64,000 bases of DNA from G963665925 sp050596425 (GCF_050596425.1 NZ_CP192292.1:1798001-1862000), one strand, 5' to 3'; positions 17,694-27,136 are shown, counted from the stretch's first letter. The notes: a model not told the origin generated them from the sequence alone. Made by a program: numbers and translations.

Positions 17694-18749
17694 TTATTTC
17701 GCTTTTGATCTTGGTTTGAAGTCACTCACACATATTACTTCTTCCTCACACAACATTTTATAAAGACATTCAATCAGCTGGCTATCGAATATTCTTCCCC
17801 CCATTTGTCGTAGGATGTTCATAGAGTCTTCTAAGTCCATAGAATCCTTGTAGGATCTTTTGGATCGTAGGGCATCGTACGCATCAACGACGGCAATGAT
17901 CTTAGCAGCAAGTTCAATTTCGTCGGCTTTGAGTCCATTTGGATAGCCTGTTCCGGCAACGTGTTCGTGGTGCTGAAACACACAAAGCTGAACTTTTTTA
18001 TTAATGCCTAATTTTTTCAAGACTTCAGCGCCGACACTTGGATGACGTTTGACCTGATCATATTCTGTCACATCAAGTTTTCCAGGCTTATCCAGTATAT
18101 TGTCCTTGATAGCTAACTTGCCGATGTCATGAAAAAGGGCCGCTTCATATAGATTCTCAAGATCTGAAGGGCTATAGCTTATATATTTGGCCAGTCGAAT
18201 AGACATTTCACCAATACGAAGGGAATGCTCGTAAAGTTCGTGATCTTTTGCTTTCATTAAATGGAGGAGGCCGTCAATGGTGTTTTGATGTATTTGCTCC
18301 ACCACATCATCATAAGACGCACTCCCCAGTGTCGCAAAGGACCAGTCTTTGAATTTTTCATACATTCTATTGTCCAGTAATTTTTGGTAGGCGTCATCTA
18401 CGGCATGGACCAATTCACCATTATCAAAAGGTTTCGTAAGCAGTCGAAAGATAAGGCCTTCATTGACGGCACTTACAGCGACATTGAAGTCATTGACACC
18501 TGTAATGAGTATGACGATGAGATTTGGATGAAATACATGAATCTTTTTCATCAGTTCAATGCCATTATAGTGCGGCATAAGATAATCTGTTATGAGTATA
18601 TCAATCACATCATATTCCAAGGCTTCAAGGGCTCGGAGGGGGTCGGTGAAATATGTGACCTCAGTGTTTTCATCTTTTAAAGTTCTGGTTATAGATCGGC
18701 AATACATTTCATCATCATCAATAACCACAATTCTTCTTTTTATAGTCAA
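17694..18749 (-). CDS. Response regulator with HD-GYP c-di-GMP phosphodiesterase domain
   Basis: About 351 residues. Receiver domain (1-120): DDDE acidic pocket, acceptor Asp in ILITDYLMPHYNG, Thr in LITG, Lys in LLTKPF. HD-GYP domain (about 170-335): HDIGK metal-binding HD pair, HHEHVAGTGYPNGL (the GYP signature, with GTGYP) and VVDAYDALRSKRSY. The family hydrolyses cyclic di-GMP to pGpG or GMP, so phosphorylation should gate c-di-GMP breakdown. The start is uncertain: TTG at 18749 (chosen; GAAG upstream) or GTG at 18779. No partner kinase is adjacent. Confidence 0.85.
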   Translation of the reverse strand: MTIKRRIVVIDDDEMYCRSITRTLKDENTEVTYFTDPLRALEALEYDVIDILITDYLMPHYNGIELMKKIHVFHPNLIVILITGVNDFNVAVSAVNEGLIFRLLTKPFDNGELVHAVDDAYQKLLDNRMYEKFKDWSFATLGSASYDDVVEQIHQNTIDGLLHLMKAKDHELYEHSLRIGEMSIRLAKYISYSPSDLENLYEAALFHDIGKLAIKDNILDKPGKLDVTEYDQVKRHPSVGAEVLKKLGINKKVQLCVFQHHEHVAGTGYPNGLKADEIELAAKIIAVVDAYDALRSKRSYKDSMDLEDSMNILRQMGGRIFDSQLIECLYKMLCEEEVICVSDFKPRSKAK

Positions 18750-18888
18750 GACATTCACTTCTTTCTGTGTGGCATACACTTATAAGCTGCATCTATTTTT
18801 TACCCATTAGGACATCTAAAAATCGAATGTCGTGCAATTAATATCGTATAAGCATATGTATGAATTTTGATAATATAAAGTTTATATG

Positions 18889-18936
18889 AAAAAAATCGCA
18901 GTGTGAATGGCTGTATCATAACCATTTACACTGCGA
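18889..18936 (-). terminator. Terminator of the bcd-etfBA operon
   Basis: TCGCAGTGTGAATGG (18896-18910) pairs with CCATTTACACTGCGA (18922-18936). On the minus strand a run of seven T follows. Confidence 0.9.
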
Positions 18937-18970
18937 CTGTATGTTAGCGAATTATGTTTAGTGAAGTGAA

Positions 18971-19978
18971 TTAGTCTTCTTCTGTGATTGGAAGAAGTTT
19001 CATAAGCTCAGGAATAACCTTGTGAACGTCACCAACGATACCAAGATCAGCTGCATCAAAAATCGGTGCAGTTTCATCCTTGTTAATGGCAACGATAAAC
19101 TCTGAATCTTCCATACCAGCAAGATGCTGAATAGCGCCAGAGATACCGCAAGCGAAGTAGAGGTCAGGACGTACAGTTTTACCTGTTTGTCCTACTTGAT
19201 TGTTTCTGTCAATCCAGCCAGCATCAACAACTGCGCGAGAAGCAGAAACAGTACCACCCAAGCGTAGGGCTAGATTTTCAAGTGTAGACATATTTTCAGG
19301 CTTGCCAACACCACGACCACCAGATACAAGAATATTTGCATCTTCAATGTTCACTTTTGCTTTCGTTTCCTTGACAACTTCAAGAATTTCGATATTCATA
19401 TCAGCTGAGTCAAAGGCAACAGGCACCTTAGAGATAACACCTTTACGTGCTGTATCAGCTTCTGCAAGCGTCATAACACCAGGGCGGACAGTCGACATTT
19501 GAGGTCTGTGCTCAGGACAAATAATCGTTGCCATGATGTTACCACCAAAAGCAGGGCGTGTCATAAGAAGGTCTTTTGTTTCTTCATCAACTTCAAGCTT
19601 TGTACAGTCAGCTGTAAGGCCTGTGTTTATACGAGCAGAAACACGTGGAGCCAAGTCACGGCCAATTGTAGATGCACCCACTAGGATAACATCAGGTTTT
19701 CTATCAAGAACAACCTCAACCATTGCTTTTGTGTAAGGCTCAGTCATGTATATAGCCAGTTCTTTTTCATCCACAAGGATGACTTCGTCAGCGCCTAGGT
19801 GGATAAGTTCGTTAAGGTCATCTTTCATATTGTGGCCTAGAACAAGTGCTCTTACACAGCAGTCCAGTTCATTTGCCAGCTCACGGCCCTTAGAAACCAG
19901 TTCTTTAGATACCTTTTCAATATGGCCTTCACGCTGTTCGCAAAAGACCATTACGTCTTTGTAGTCCGTATGCTTCAT
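18971..19978 (-). CDS. etfA: Electron transfer flavoprotein alpha subunit
   Basis: 335-residue EtfA. The C-terminal FAD domain shows GGRGVGKPEN, SRAVVDAGWIDRNNQVGQTGK, LYFACGISGAIQHLAGM and the closing DLGIVGDVHKVIPEL. It pairs with EtfB to pass electrons between acyl-CoA dehydrogenase, NADH and ferredoxin. AGGAGG precedes the ATG. Last gene of bcd-etfB-etfA, 11 bp after etfB, with a terminator downstream. Confidence 0.95.
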   Translation of the reverse strand: MKHTDYKDVMVFCEQREGHIEKVSKELVSKGRELANELDCCVRALVLGHNMKDDLNELIHLGADEVILVDEKELAIYMTEPYTKAMVEVVLDRKPDVILVGASTIGRDLAPRVSARINTGLTADCTKLEVDEETKDLLMTRPAFGGNIMATIICPEHRPQMSTVRPGVMTLAEADTARKGVISKVPVAFDSADMNIEILEVVKETKAKVNIEDANILVSGGRGVGKPENMSTLENLALRLGGTVSASRAVVDAGWIDRNNQVGQTGKTVRPDLYFACGISGAIQHLAGMEDSEFIVAINKDETAPIFDAADLGIVGDVHKVIPELMKLLPITEED

Positions 19979-19989
19979 CGTGAGTCCTC

Positions 19990-20775
19990 CTAATCAATAA
20001 TGTACTTTTCCTTGAGGTTTTCAAGGATAATTTTAGCGGCCTGTTGTGGGTCAACGTCATACTTTTTACCAGGAGCCTTCACAGATTTTGTGAATGACTT
20101 CTTAACGCGAGTAGGGGAACCTTTAAGTCCAAGATGCTGCTCCTCAATCTCAATATTTTCGTATGTCCATGTTTCCACTTCTTTATCACGATAAGCATCG
20201 AAAATGCCTTGAACAGACATGTAGCGTGCTGTGTTCATTTCACTTAAAGTCGTTATTAGACATGGCATTGGCACCTTAATCATATGGTAGCCGTCTTCAA
20301 AGACTCTCTTAAGAATCAGGCTGTCGCCATCTTTTTTAAGATCTTCAACATAGCTGACTTGTGGTAAATTCAACTTTTCTGCAATTTGCGGTCCAACCTG
20401 AGCTGTATCGCCATCAATGGCTTGGCGACCTGCAACGATTAGATCGTAATCTAGGTTTCTAATAGCAGCTGCAAGGGTCATAGAAGTTGCCCAAGTGTCT
20501 GCACCGGCAAACTTTCTATCAGTCAGCAAAATAGCACGGTCTGCGCCCATTGCTAGAGCTTCTCTTAATGCGTTATCCGCTTGTGGAGGGCCCATAGTCA
20601 GTACTGTTACATGTGCGCCGTGTTGGTCCTTTAGAGCAAGTGCGGCTTCAAGACCAGCCTTGTCATCAGGATTAATGATGCTTGGAACGCCATCTCGGAT
20701 AAGCGTGCCTGTTTTAGGATCCAGACGAACTTCTGTTGTATCTGGAACCTGCTTTATGCAAACGATGATATTCAT
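19990..20775 (-). CDS. etfB: Electron transfer flavoprotein beta subunit
   Basis: 261-residue EtfB. N-terminal MNIIVCIKQVPDTTEVRLD, then VTVLTMGPPQA, and GRQAIDGDTAQVGPQIAEKL. The DGDTAQVGP segment is the pattern of flavin-bifurcating clostridial Etf, which couples NADH oxidation to crotonyl-CoA and ferredoxin reduction. That function is family knowledge, not shown here. AGGAGG ribosome site; 16 bp after bcd. Confidence 0.95.
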   Translation of the reverse strand: MNIIVCIKQVPDTTEVRLDPKTGTLIRDGVPSIINPDDKAGLEAALALKDQHGAHVTVLTMGPPQADNALREALAMGADRAILLTDRKFAGADTWATSMTLAAAIRNLDYDLIVAGRQAIDGDTAQVGPQIAEKLNLPQVSYVEDLKKDGDSLILKRVFEDGYHMIKVPMPCLITTLSEMNTARYMSVQGIFDAYRDKEVETWTYENIEIEEQHLGLKGSPTRVKKSFTKSVKAPGKKYDVDPQQAAKIILENLKEKYIID

Positions 20776-20791
20776 CTTTGTAACCTCCTAA

Positions 20792-21931
20792 TTACTTAAG
20801 CAACTGTGCTGCTACAACCATACGCTGAACTTCGCTTGTGCCTTCGTAGATCTCAGTGATCTTAGCATCGCGCATCATACGCTCAACTGGATATTCTCTA
20901 GTGTAACCATAGCCACCGTGCAGTTGTACGGCAGTTGTCGTAACGTCCATAGCTGCTTCTGAAGCAAAAAGTTTTGCCATAGCCGCTTCATTGGAGAATG
21001 GTTTTTTAGCATCTTTGTAGCGCGCTGCCTTGTAAACGAGAAGACGGGCAGCCTCTGTTCTAGTTTCCATATCAGCCAGTTTGAACTGAGTGTTTTGGAA
21101 TTTAGAAATAGGACGACCAAATTGTTTTCTTTCCTTTACATAAGAAACCGTTTCATCAATAGCGCCTTGTGCAAGGCCAAGAGCCTGAGCAGCGATACCA
21201 ATACGGCCACCGTCTAGCGTCTTCATAGCAATTTTAAAGCCCATGCCTTCTTTGCCAAGAAGATTATCCTTAGGGATTCGGCAGTTTTCAAAAATCAGCT
21301 CACAAGTTGCTGAACCACGAATACCCATTTTCTTTTCTTTCTTGCCAACGCTAAAGCCTGGTGTTTCGGCATCAACGATGAAAGCTGAAATGCCACGTGT
21401 GCCTTTAGACTTATCAGTCATTGCCATGATGATATATGTATCAGCATAGCCAGCGTTTGTAATGAAAATCTTTGAACCATCAAGAATGTACTCATCGCCA
21501 TCAAGTATAGCTCTTGTTTGCTGACCAGCAGCATCTGTACCAGCACCAGGCTCTGTTAAGCCAAATGCACCGATTTTTTCTCCTTTAGCCAGTGGCACAA
21601 GGAATTTCTGTTTTTGTTCTTCTGTACCGAACTCATAGATTGGCGCTGCACATAATGATGTATGAGCAGAAACGATTACGCCAGTAGTGCCGCAAGCTTT
21701 TGAAAGCTCTTCAACAGCCATAGCATAGGCCAGATTATCAGCACCTGCCCCACCGTATTCCTTAGGGAATGGAATACCAAAGAATCCAAAGCGCTTCATT
21801 TTTTCCACAGTTTCCACTGGGAAGCGTTCTTCTTCATCAACTTCCTCTGCGAGAGGCTTTACTTCGTTCTCGGCAAATGAACGATACATTTGACGAAGAA
21901 GGACATACTCTTGTCCGAGTTCAAAATTCAT
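20792..21931 (-). CDS. bcd: Short-chain acyl-CoA dehydrogenase (butyryl-CoA dehydrogenase type)
   Basis: 379-residue FAD acyl-CoA dehydrogenase, the length of clostridial Bcd. FGLTEPGAGTDAAG (FAD/substrate), ITNAGYADTY, RKQFGRPISKFQ, LHGGYGYTREYP, and YEGTSEVQRM with the catalytic glutamate. The ATG at 21931 follows AAGGAGG; the frame stays open upstream but without a ribosome site. First gene of bcd-etfBA and, with Etf, likely reduces crotonyl-CoA to butyryl-CoA. The other butyrate genes (thl, hbd, crt) are not nearby, so a branched-chain or other short acyl-CoA substrate is possible. A Rex-like operator lies just before the ribosome site. Confidence 0.9.
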   Translation of the reverse strand: MNFELGQEYVLLRQMYRSFAENEVKPLAEEVDEEERFPVETVEKMKRFGFFGIPFPKEYGGAGADNLAYAMAVEELSKACGTTGVIVSAHTSLCAAPIYEFGTEEQKQKFLVPLAKGEKIGAFGLTEPGAGTDAAGQQTRAILDGDEYILDGSKIFITNAGYADTYIIMAMTDKSKGTRGISAFIVDAETPGFSVGKKEKKMGIRGSATCELIFENCRIPKDNLLGKEGMGFKIAMKTLDGGRIGIAAQALGLAQGAIDETVSYVKERKQFGRPISKFQNTQFKLADMETRTEAARLLVYKAARYKDAKKPFSNEAAMAKLFASEAAMDVTTTAVQLHGGYGYTREYPVERMMRDAKITEIYEGTSEVQRMVVAAQLLK

Positions 21932-21950
21932 GAGGAACCTCCTTGTAGCC

Positions 21951-21964
21951 GTTAAGAAATTAAC
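21951..21964 (-). promoter_or_regulatory. Rex-like operator at bcd
   Basis: GTTAAGAAATTAAC carries both five-base arms of the Rex consensus TTGTTAA-N4-TTAACAA perfectly. It sits 20-33 bp upstream of the bcd start codon. Rex is a redox-sensing repressor that leaves DNA when NADH/NAD+ is high. No rex gene is in the window. Confidence 0.65.
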
Positions 21965-22129
21965 GAAAATTATTACGCTAACCGACCAAAGTTTAACGAA
22001 ATTTTCATACCCACGGCTCGAAATATAATGTAAATGGTTTTTCACCGACCTGACAAAGTAATTGTTTGTCTGCAAGCGTTGGAAACTGCCAATTTATAGA
22101 GAAGTTGGCACATTATTATCGCGCTCACA

Positions 22130-22145
22130 TGTTATTATTTTAACA
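22130..22145 (-). promoter_or_regulatory. Second Rex-like operator upstream of bcd
   Basis: TGTTAT-TATT-TTAACA matches TGTTAA-N4-TTAACA with one mismatch, about 200 bp upstream of bcd. It lies inside a larger hairpin (CGCTCACA near 22122 with TGTGCG near 22153). Confidence 0.45.
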
Positions 22146-22539
22146 TAATATTGTGCGTTTTGGGTATATAAAGGTGGATCTTGGCATACTATTTATAAGA
22201 CGTGAGCGTTTGAGAAGAATTTTAAGTTTTTTTGAATGTTTTGAAAATAGAACAATACTCTTATGTAAAGAATATACAAATAAAATGAATGAATTTCTTT
22301 CAAATGAGCATAATCCCATAATTTCTTTGTGTATACATGTTGGCCTCTTCCAAAGTCACCAGTAAAATATCAATTCCATAAAGATTTCAGTGGCGATCTA
22401 TGAGATAATATGAGTCGAAGAGAATCTTGAAGAGATTTTCAAAAACATAGACGACTTATAAGAATAGGAAGCCTAGAAGGTACAAGGCTTATAAGTTTAG
22501 AAGAATTACAAAATAGACATAAGATTGATGGGGTTGTGT
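22146..22539. other. Intergenic stretch without a recognised gene
   Basis: AT-rich spacer between the divergent bcd and lipoprotein genes. A 70-codon frame at 22153-22365 lacks a ribosome site and any family resemblance. CTTATAAG occurs twice near 22453 and 22487. No clear promoter for the lipoprotein gene was found. Confidence 0.5.
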
Positions 22540-23679
22540 ATGAAGCAAAATATGAAAATTATATTCGTGGTACTTATGATGTTTGCAGTCCTGGTGGCGG
22601 GCGGATGTGCAAAAAAGGAAGATAAGCCCGCTGTTATTGTTGAATACAGTGACACCTTAGCTGATATATTTCCTGAGATGCCTGCATCTTGGATTTATAA
22701 TGGAACAGCTGAGTATAGTCATGTTATGTCTCTTAGTGAGGTTTATGACACCAAGGGGCAGAAAATTTACCGCGTTTTTGGTGAAGTTGAAGACATGAGT
22801 GACGGGGAAGTTGATGCTGATTTCCGGTTTGACTTAAGCTATATTGTATCCGGGGACAATCTTGAACAAATTCGTGAGGGCCAAATGCTCATGGATTCAG
22901 AGTATGAGCGACTGACCCTTCTAAAACTCCCCTTGGAGATTCAGGCCACTTGGACTGAAGATGTGGTCGATTCTGATGGCAGGAAAGTACGTGTTCAATC
23001 AACTATTGAAAATATAGAAGATGATGAGGATGGAAAAACAATTTACACGGTTAAATATGACCAAGTGGGATCGGATTATTATGAACTGAGAAAATTTAAA
23101 GAACAAACAGGGCTCATATATTTTGAAAAAATTATGTTTTATGATGGAGATGCCTTTGAACTGCAGTATAGTTTGTACAAGCTGGATACAGAGAAAACCC
23201 TTGTCGCCAAAGAGGATGATAATGACTCGACTGTGAAAGAGGCGGGTCCAGATTCAGACGCAACTCTTATAGAGCTTGATAAACTTCCAGAGCAGATGGA
23301 TAAGGATGTGGCGTCAGGGATGATACCTGATGATGCCACAAGAGAGACGCTGTCAAAACTGATATATGACTTCAATGATGCATGGACGCTGTTTGCAAAT
23401 GATAAAGACATGGGTGTTCTTGACTATGTCACTGATAATGGAGAAGCCTATGACATCATCCACAGGTTCCCGGCGGGCACAATGACCTTGTCTTTTGAAA
23501 AAATTGAAATTCAGGATATGAAAGTTCTTGAGGATAGGGCCAATGTCTATGTGCATGAAATCATAAAAAAAGTAACAGATGAGAAAACAGAAATGTTAGA
23601 ATACCACTGGCTGTATGAAGTCAAAAAAGTGGATGATTCATGGAAAATACATTCCTATGTGGGTCAAGAGGGACAGTAG
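22540..23679 (+). CDS. Lipoprotein of unknown function with NTF2-like C-terminal domain
   Basis: About 379 residues. Lipoprotein signal with lipobox VAGGC. The first 200 residues are beta-rich without known motifs. An acidic, Ser-rich linker (about 230-260) leads to a final ~115-residue region (DFNDAWTLFANDKDMGVLDYV to the C-terminus) that resembles the NTF2-like fold found at the end of TcaA-type and other Gram-positive surface proteins. ATG choices at 22528, 22540 and 22552 share one frame; 22540 has GGGG at the best spacing. Monocistronic with its own terminator. Confidence 0.65.
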   Translation: MKQNMKIIFVVLMMFAVLVAGGCAKKEDKPAVIVEYSDTLADIFPEMPASWIYNGTAEYSHVMSLSEVYDTKGQKIYRVFGEVEDMSDGEVDADFRFDLSYIVSGDNLEQIREGQMLMDSEYERLTLLKLPLEIQATWTEDVVDSDGRKVRVQSTIENIEDDEDGKTIYTVKYDQVGSDYYELRKFKEQTGLIYFEKIMFYDGDAFELQYSLYKLDTEKTLVAKEDDNDSTVKEAGPDSDATLIELDKLPEQMDKDVASGMIPDDATRETLSKLIYDFNDAWTLFANDKDMGVLDYVTDNGEAYDIIHRFPAGTMTLSFEKIEIQDMKVLEDRANVYVHEIIKKVTDEKTEMLEYHWLYEVKKVDDSWKIHSYVGQEGQ

Positions 23680-23701
23680 ATAAACCATATTAGAGCAAAA
23701 T

Positions 23702-23750
23702 AAATCCGCTTAAAGTCCAGTAGCGCAAAGGACATTTAAGCGGATTTTTT
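23702..23750 (+). terminator. Terminator with shared AAATCCGCTTAA arm (copy 1)
   Basis: AAATCCGCTTAAA-GTCC (23702-23718) pairs with GGAC-ATTTAAGCGGATTT (23730-23747), followed by a T run. The same arm recurs in the terminators at 40344 and 46073. Confidence 0.9.
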
Positions 23751-23810
23751 ATGAATGATTGTTTTTAACTCTGTAGGATGGTTTTGCCCAGCTTATGATT
23801 ATTTAATAAG

Positions 23811-25031
23811 CTATAATTGTTCTTTTTCAAAATCGTGGTCAGTGTTTAAGTAGCCGACATAAGAAGCTCTGTTACGACCAAGTTCTTTAGACTTGTAAAG
23901 ACCTTCATCAGCGACCTTTATAAGGGCTTTATTTGTTTCGCCGTCCCACGGATATGTGGCCACACCAATGGATATTGAGTATTGCGGTTCTGTTTGTTCC
24001 ATAACATTTTGCCTGTAACGCTCTGCAATTTTAAGAGCCTGGGCGGCTGTTTGATCTGGCAAAATGATGAAAAACTCATCACCACCATAGCGCCCTATGG
24101 AGTCATCGTCTCTAAGCGTGGTGTAGGCAATTGAGACCAGTTTTTTTAGACATTTATCACCAACTATATGGCCATACGTGTCATTTAAAGTCTTAAAATT
24201 ATCAATATCAAACATGAGGATAGAAAACTTGCGCATGTCCTTGGAATGGATATATGTGTCCATTAAATCCAGTAGGGGTTTTTTCATAAGAGCCCCGGTT
24301 AAGCTATCAAGTTTTGACTTTTCTTTTATCTGATCTTGGACCCATTCCATACGTTTTGTTCGACGTCTAACTTCTTTTTCTACGGCATGTCTAAAGTCAT
24401 TTTTAATTTCCTCGTGTTCCTCACGTGTGCGTTTATGGAGCATTTGATACTCGGTGAAAATGCTTCGGAGGGCAAGGAAGTATCCGGCTGAGTTGATTGC
24501 GTAACCCAGAGGCAGTAAACTGCCTATGTTCTTATAAATCATGATTAGGTTCCCCATAAGAAGTATGGTGAAAATAATCCAGTCAAGTGACCTCTTTTGT
24601 TGCCGTAGGACCACAAGAAGGATCACGTGAATAATAATGAGCAGGGTTAAGATAACTGGCGAGTTAAGGCCCTTGACCAGGTCATCGCCAAAATTAAAAA
24701 TTGTAAATATAAGTCCGAGAGTCAGTGCGATGACAGACCAGATCATCTGTGTATTGTTTCTAAAAGAATGTCTGAGCAGGGTGAGTAATAACAGAAGCAC
24801 AGGCATAAAATAGGACGCAATAAGGATCAGATTCTCAGAAGATAGAGTGTCATTTAAAAGGCGTACGAAACCAATAACAATCAGCGGAACCAGAAAGGTA
24901 TACCCCAGCCTTTTGGCCGCCGGTGAAAGAGGATAAAGAATGAGTCCACCTGTAAATGAAAGTGAAGCAGATATTACCAGTAACTGAACAAGCATTTCTA
25001 ACAAGATTTCATTCAAACAAAACACCACCAT
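23811..25031 (-). CDS. Membrane-anchored diguanylate cyclase (GGDEF)
   Basis: About 406 residues. The first ~200 are hydrophobic, with six to eight membrane segments, followed by a charged coiled-coil (about 200-250) and a GGDEF domain (about 250-400). The active site GRYGGDEF is intact, and the inhibitory I-site RDDD lies five residues upstream, so it should make c-di-GMP and be product-inhibited. The start is ambiguous: ATG at 25031 (chosen, GAGGA upstream), a TTG 6 codons later preceded by GGTGGTG, or an unsupported ATG at 25082. No adjacent partner. Confidence 0.88.
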   Translation of the reverse strand: MVVFCLNEILLEMLVQLLVISASLSFTGGLILYPLSPAAKRLGYTFLVPLIVIGFVRLLNDTLSSENLILIASYFMPVLLLLLTLLRHSFRNNTQMIWSVIALTLGLIFTIFNFGDDLVKGLNSPVILTLLIIIHVILLVVLRQQKRSLDWIIFTILLMGNLIMIYKNIGSLLPLGYAINSAGYFLALRSIFTEYQMLHKRTREEHEEIKNDFRHAVEKEVRRRTKRMEWVQDQIKEKSKLDSLTGALMKKPLLDLMDTYIHSKDMRKFSILMFDIDNFKTLNDTYGHIVGDKCLKKLVSIAYTTLRDDDSIGRYGGDEFFIILPDQTAAQALKIAERYRQNVMEQTEPQYSISIGVATYPWDGETNKALIKVADEGLYKSKELGRNRASYVGYLNTDHDFEKEQL

Positions 25032-25313
25032 TTTTAGTTTTTCCTCGTGAACAGACCTTGAATAAGACAAGAACCAGTTCATAGGGGGTTGCTTTCTATC
25101 TCTATTTAATTAAGCAACCATTCCTGTTATTTTGATTCATTTATACCAAGAATGATAGGGCTTAAGCGAAAGCTATCATATTAAATTATATCGAACTATA
25201 CTTATAACTTACAATAGCGAATTTATGGACATGAGAAATAAGATGTGGTATTCCTCAAAGGCAGAAAATTGTGGCTCACAAAATAAAATTTTGAAAAGCC
25301 CTTCATTAAGCGT
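25032..25313. other. Intergenic stretch without a recognised gene
   Basis: AT-rich spacer between the divergent diguanylate cyclase gene and the asnS T-box promoter. No repeat copy, terminator or frame with a ribosome site was seen. Confidence 0.5.
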
Positions 25314-25342
25314 TTGACACATAAATTCGAATGGAATATAAT
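25314..25342 (+). promoter_or_regulatory. Sigma-A promoter of the asnS T-box
   Basis: Consensus TTGACA (25314-25319), 17-base spacer, TATAAT (25337-25342). Confidence 0.9.
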
Positions 25343-25348
25343 TTTAAA

Positions 25349-25617
25349 AGAATATTGGAATGTCGATGATGGGGAAAGTATCCGGTGATTGTGGTTTTAT
25401 AGCGAGCTGATTATGGTGAGAGTTCAGCACTGCCCACTGGTGAAGAACACCTCTGAGACCCTGTCCGAAAGCTTAAAAGTGAGTAGGCGCAGGCGGGGAC
25501 GACCGTTATATCGTGTGCTCTTGCAGCTATAAGTGGCTTTTTGCAATGAGGGTGGTACCGCGTGAGTTATCTTTCGTCCCTTTAGTATTACGTTGGGAAG
25601 AAGGATTTTTTTGTTTT
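25349..25617 (+). promoter_or_regulatory. T-box riboswitch (asparagine specifier)
   Basis: Stem I with AGCGAGCTGATTATGGTGAG-type distal loop segment, specifier region GAAG-AAC-ACCTCTGAG in which AAC codes Asn, antiterminator T-box GAGGGTGGTACCGCG at about 25549-25563, and terminator CTTTCGTCCC/GGGAAGAAGG (25571-25604) followed by seven T. Uncharged tRNA-Asn should stabilise the antiterminator and allow asnS expression. The specifier agrees with the gene downstream. Confidence 0.95.
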
Positions 25618-25730
25618 TTGTCTTATTCACAATCACAAAACATATTATTAAATGAGTAAGACTTGAGTTGTTAACGTAAATATGAAATGTAATCCGAGAA
25701 ATCGGATGAATATAATGAGGAGGTTTATTA

Positions 25731-27125
25731 ATGAAGCAAGTACATATCAGAGACTTATTTGCAGAACCAGAAGCATTTGCCAATCAAATGATTCAAGTAA
25801 GTGGATGGGTTCGAACAATACGTTCATCTAAGGCATTCGGCTTTATTGAACTAAATGATGGAACATATTTTAGCAATATGCAAGTTGTATTTGAAAAAGA
25901 CAAGATTGACAATTTTGAAGAGGTATCAAAATTCACTATTGCTTCGGCACTCACTATTGAAGGTGAGTTCGTTTTAACACCAGATTCAAAACAACCATTT
26001 GAACTAAAAGCGACAAAGGTTGTTCTTGAAGCAGGCAGTGACAGTGACTACCCACTTCAAAAGAAACGTCACACATTTGAATACCTAAGAACAATTGCCC
26101 ACCTAAGACCAAGAAGTAACACATTCTCGGCTGTATTCAGAGTGAGATCAGTGGCAGCTTATGCCATTCATAAATTCTTCCAGGAAAGAGGCTACGTTTA
26201 CGTTCACACTCCAATTATCACAGGCAGTGACTGTGAAGGGGCTGGGGAAATGTTCAGAGTCACAACCCATGACCTGAAAAATGTGCCTATGACTGACGAA
26301 GGCCATATTGATGATAAGAAGGACTTCTTTGGGAAAGAAACAAACCTAACTGTAAGTGGTCAGCTGAATGTAGAAGCTTTTGCGCTTGCTTTTAGAGATG
26401 TATACACATTTGGACCAACATTCCGTGCTGAGAATTCAAACACGGCACGCCATGCATCAGAGTTCTGGATGATAGAACCAGAAATCGCGTTTGCAGACCT
26501 AAACAAGAATATGGAAGTTGCAGAAGACATGCTCAAGTTCATCATTGATTACGTGATGAAGGAGTGTCCGGCTGAACTTGAATTCTTTAATCAGAGAATT
26601 GACAAAGGTCTACTTGAAAGACTGAACCACATTGTAAGCTCAGACTTTGCACGTTGCACATATACAGAAGCTGTTGACATCCTTCTGAAGTCAGACAAAG
26701 CGTTCGAGTTCCCTGTTGAGTGGGGCATTGACCTTCAAACAGAACATGAAAGATACCTGACTGAAGAAGTCTTTAAAAAGCCAGTCTTTGTTACTGATTA
26801 TCCTAAAGACATCAAGGCTTTCTACATGCGTATGAACGATGATGGCAAAACGGTGGCTGCAATGGATCTACTTGTACCAGGCGTTGGCGAGATCATTGGC
26901 GGTTCTCAGCGTGAGGAGCGTATGGACGTTCTGACAAAGAGAATGGCTGAAATGGATCTGAATGAAGAGGACTACTGGTGGTACCTAGAGCTTAGAAAGT
27001 ACGGCGGTGCAAAGCATGCTGGCTACGGTCTGGGCTTTGAAAGAGCTATTATGTACCTAACAGGCATGTCAAACATCCGTGACGTTGTGCCTTATCCACG
27101 TACGCCGAAACAAGCAGACTTCTAA
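25731..27125 (+). CDS. asnS: Asparaginyl-tRNA synthetase
   Basis: 464-residue class IIb synthetase. N-terminal OB-fold anticodon-binding domain (IQVSGWVRTIRSSKAFGFIEL), motif 2 region TFRAENSNTARHASEFWMIEPE, and motif 3 GYGLGFERAIMYLTGMSNIRDVVPYPRTP. Length and motif spelling separate it from AspRS and LysRS. GAGGAGG precedes the ATG. Controlled by the Asn T-box; monocistronic, with repeat copy C and a bidirectional terminator after it. Confidence 0.97.
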   Translation: MKQVHIRDLFAEPEAFANQMIQVSGWVRTIRSSKAFGFIELNDGTYFSNMQVVFEKDKIDNFEEVSKFTIASALTIEGEFVLTPDSKQPFELKATKVVLEAGSDSDYPLQKKRHTFEYLRTIAHLRPRSNTFSAVFRVRSVAAYAIHKFFQERGYVYVHTPIITGSDCEGAGEMFRVTTHDLKNVPMTDEGHIDDKKDFFGKETNLTVSGQLNVEAFALAFRDVYTFGPTFRAENSNTARHASEFWMIEPEIAFADLNKNMEVAEDMLKFIIDYVMKECPAELEFFNQRIDKGLLERLNHIVSSDFARCTYTEAVDILLKSDKAFEFPVEWGIDLQTEHERYLTEEVFKKPVFVTDYPKDIKAFYMRMNDDGKTVAAMDLLVPGVGEIIGGSQREERMDVLTKRMAEMDLNEEDYWWYLELRKYGGAKHAGYGLGFERAIMYLTGMSNIRDVVPYPRTPKQADF

Positions 27126-27136
27126 ATGTTATTTCA

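Noticed and set aside
22088..22111. TGCCAA/TTGGCA hairpin upstream of bcd as terminator
   Set aside because: Short stem with long loop and no T run on either strand.
22153..22365. 70-codon frame upstream of the lipoprotein gene
   Set aside because: No ribosome site and basic, low-information sequence; treated as spacer.
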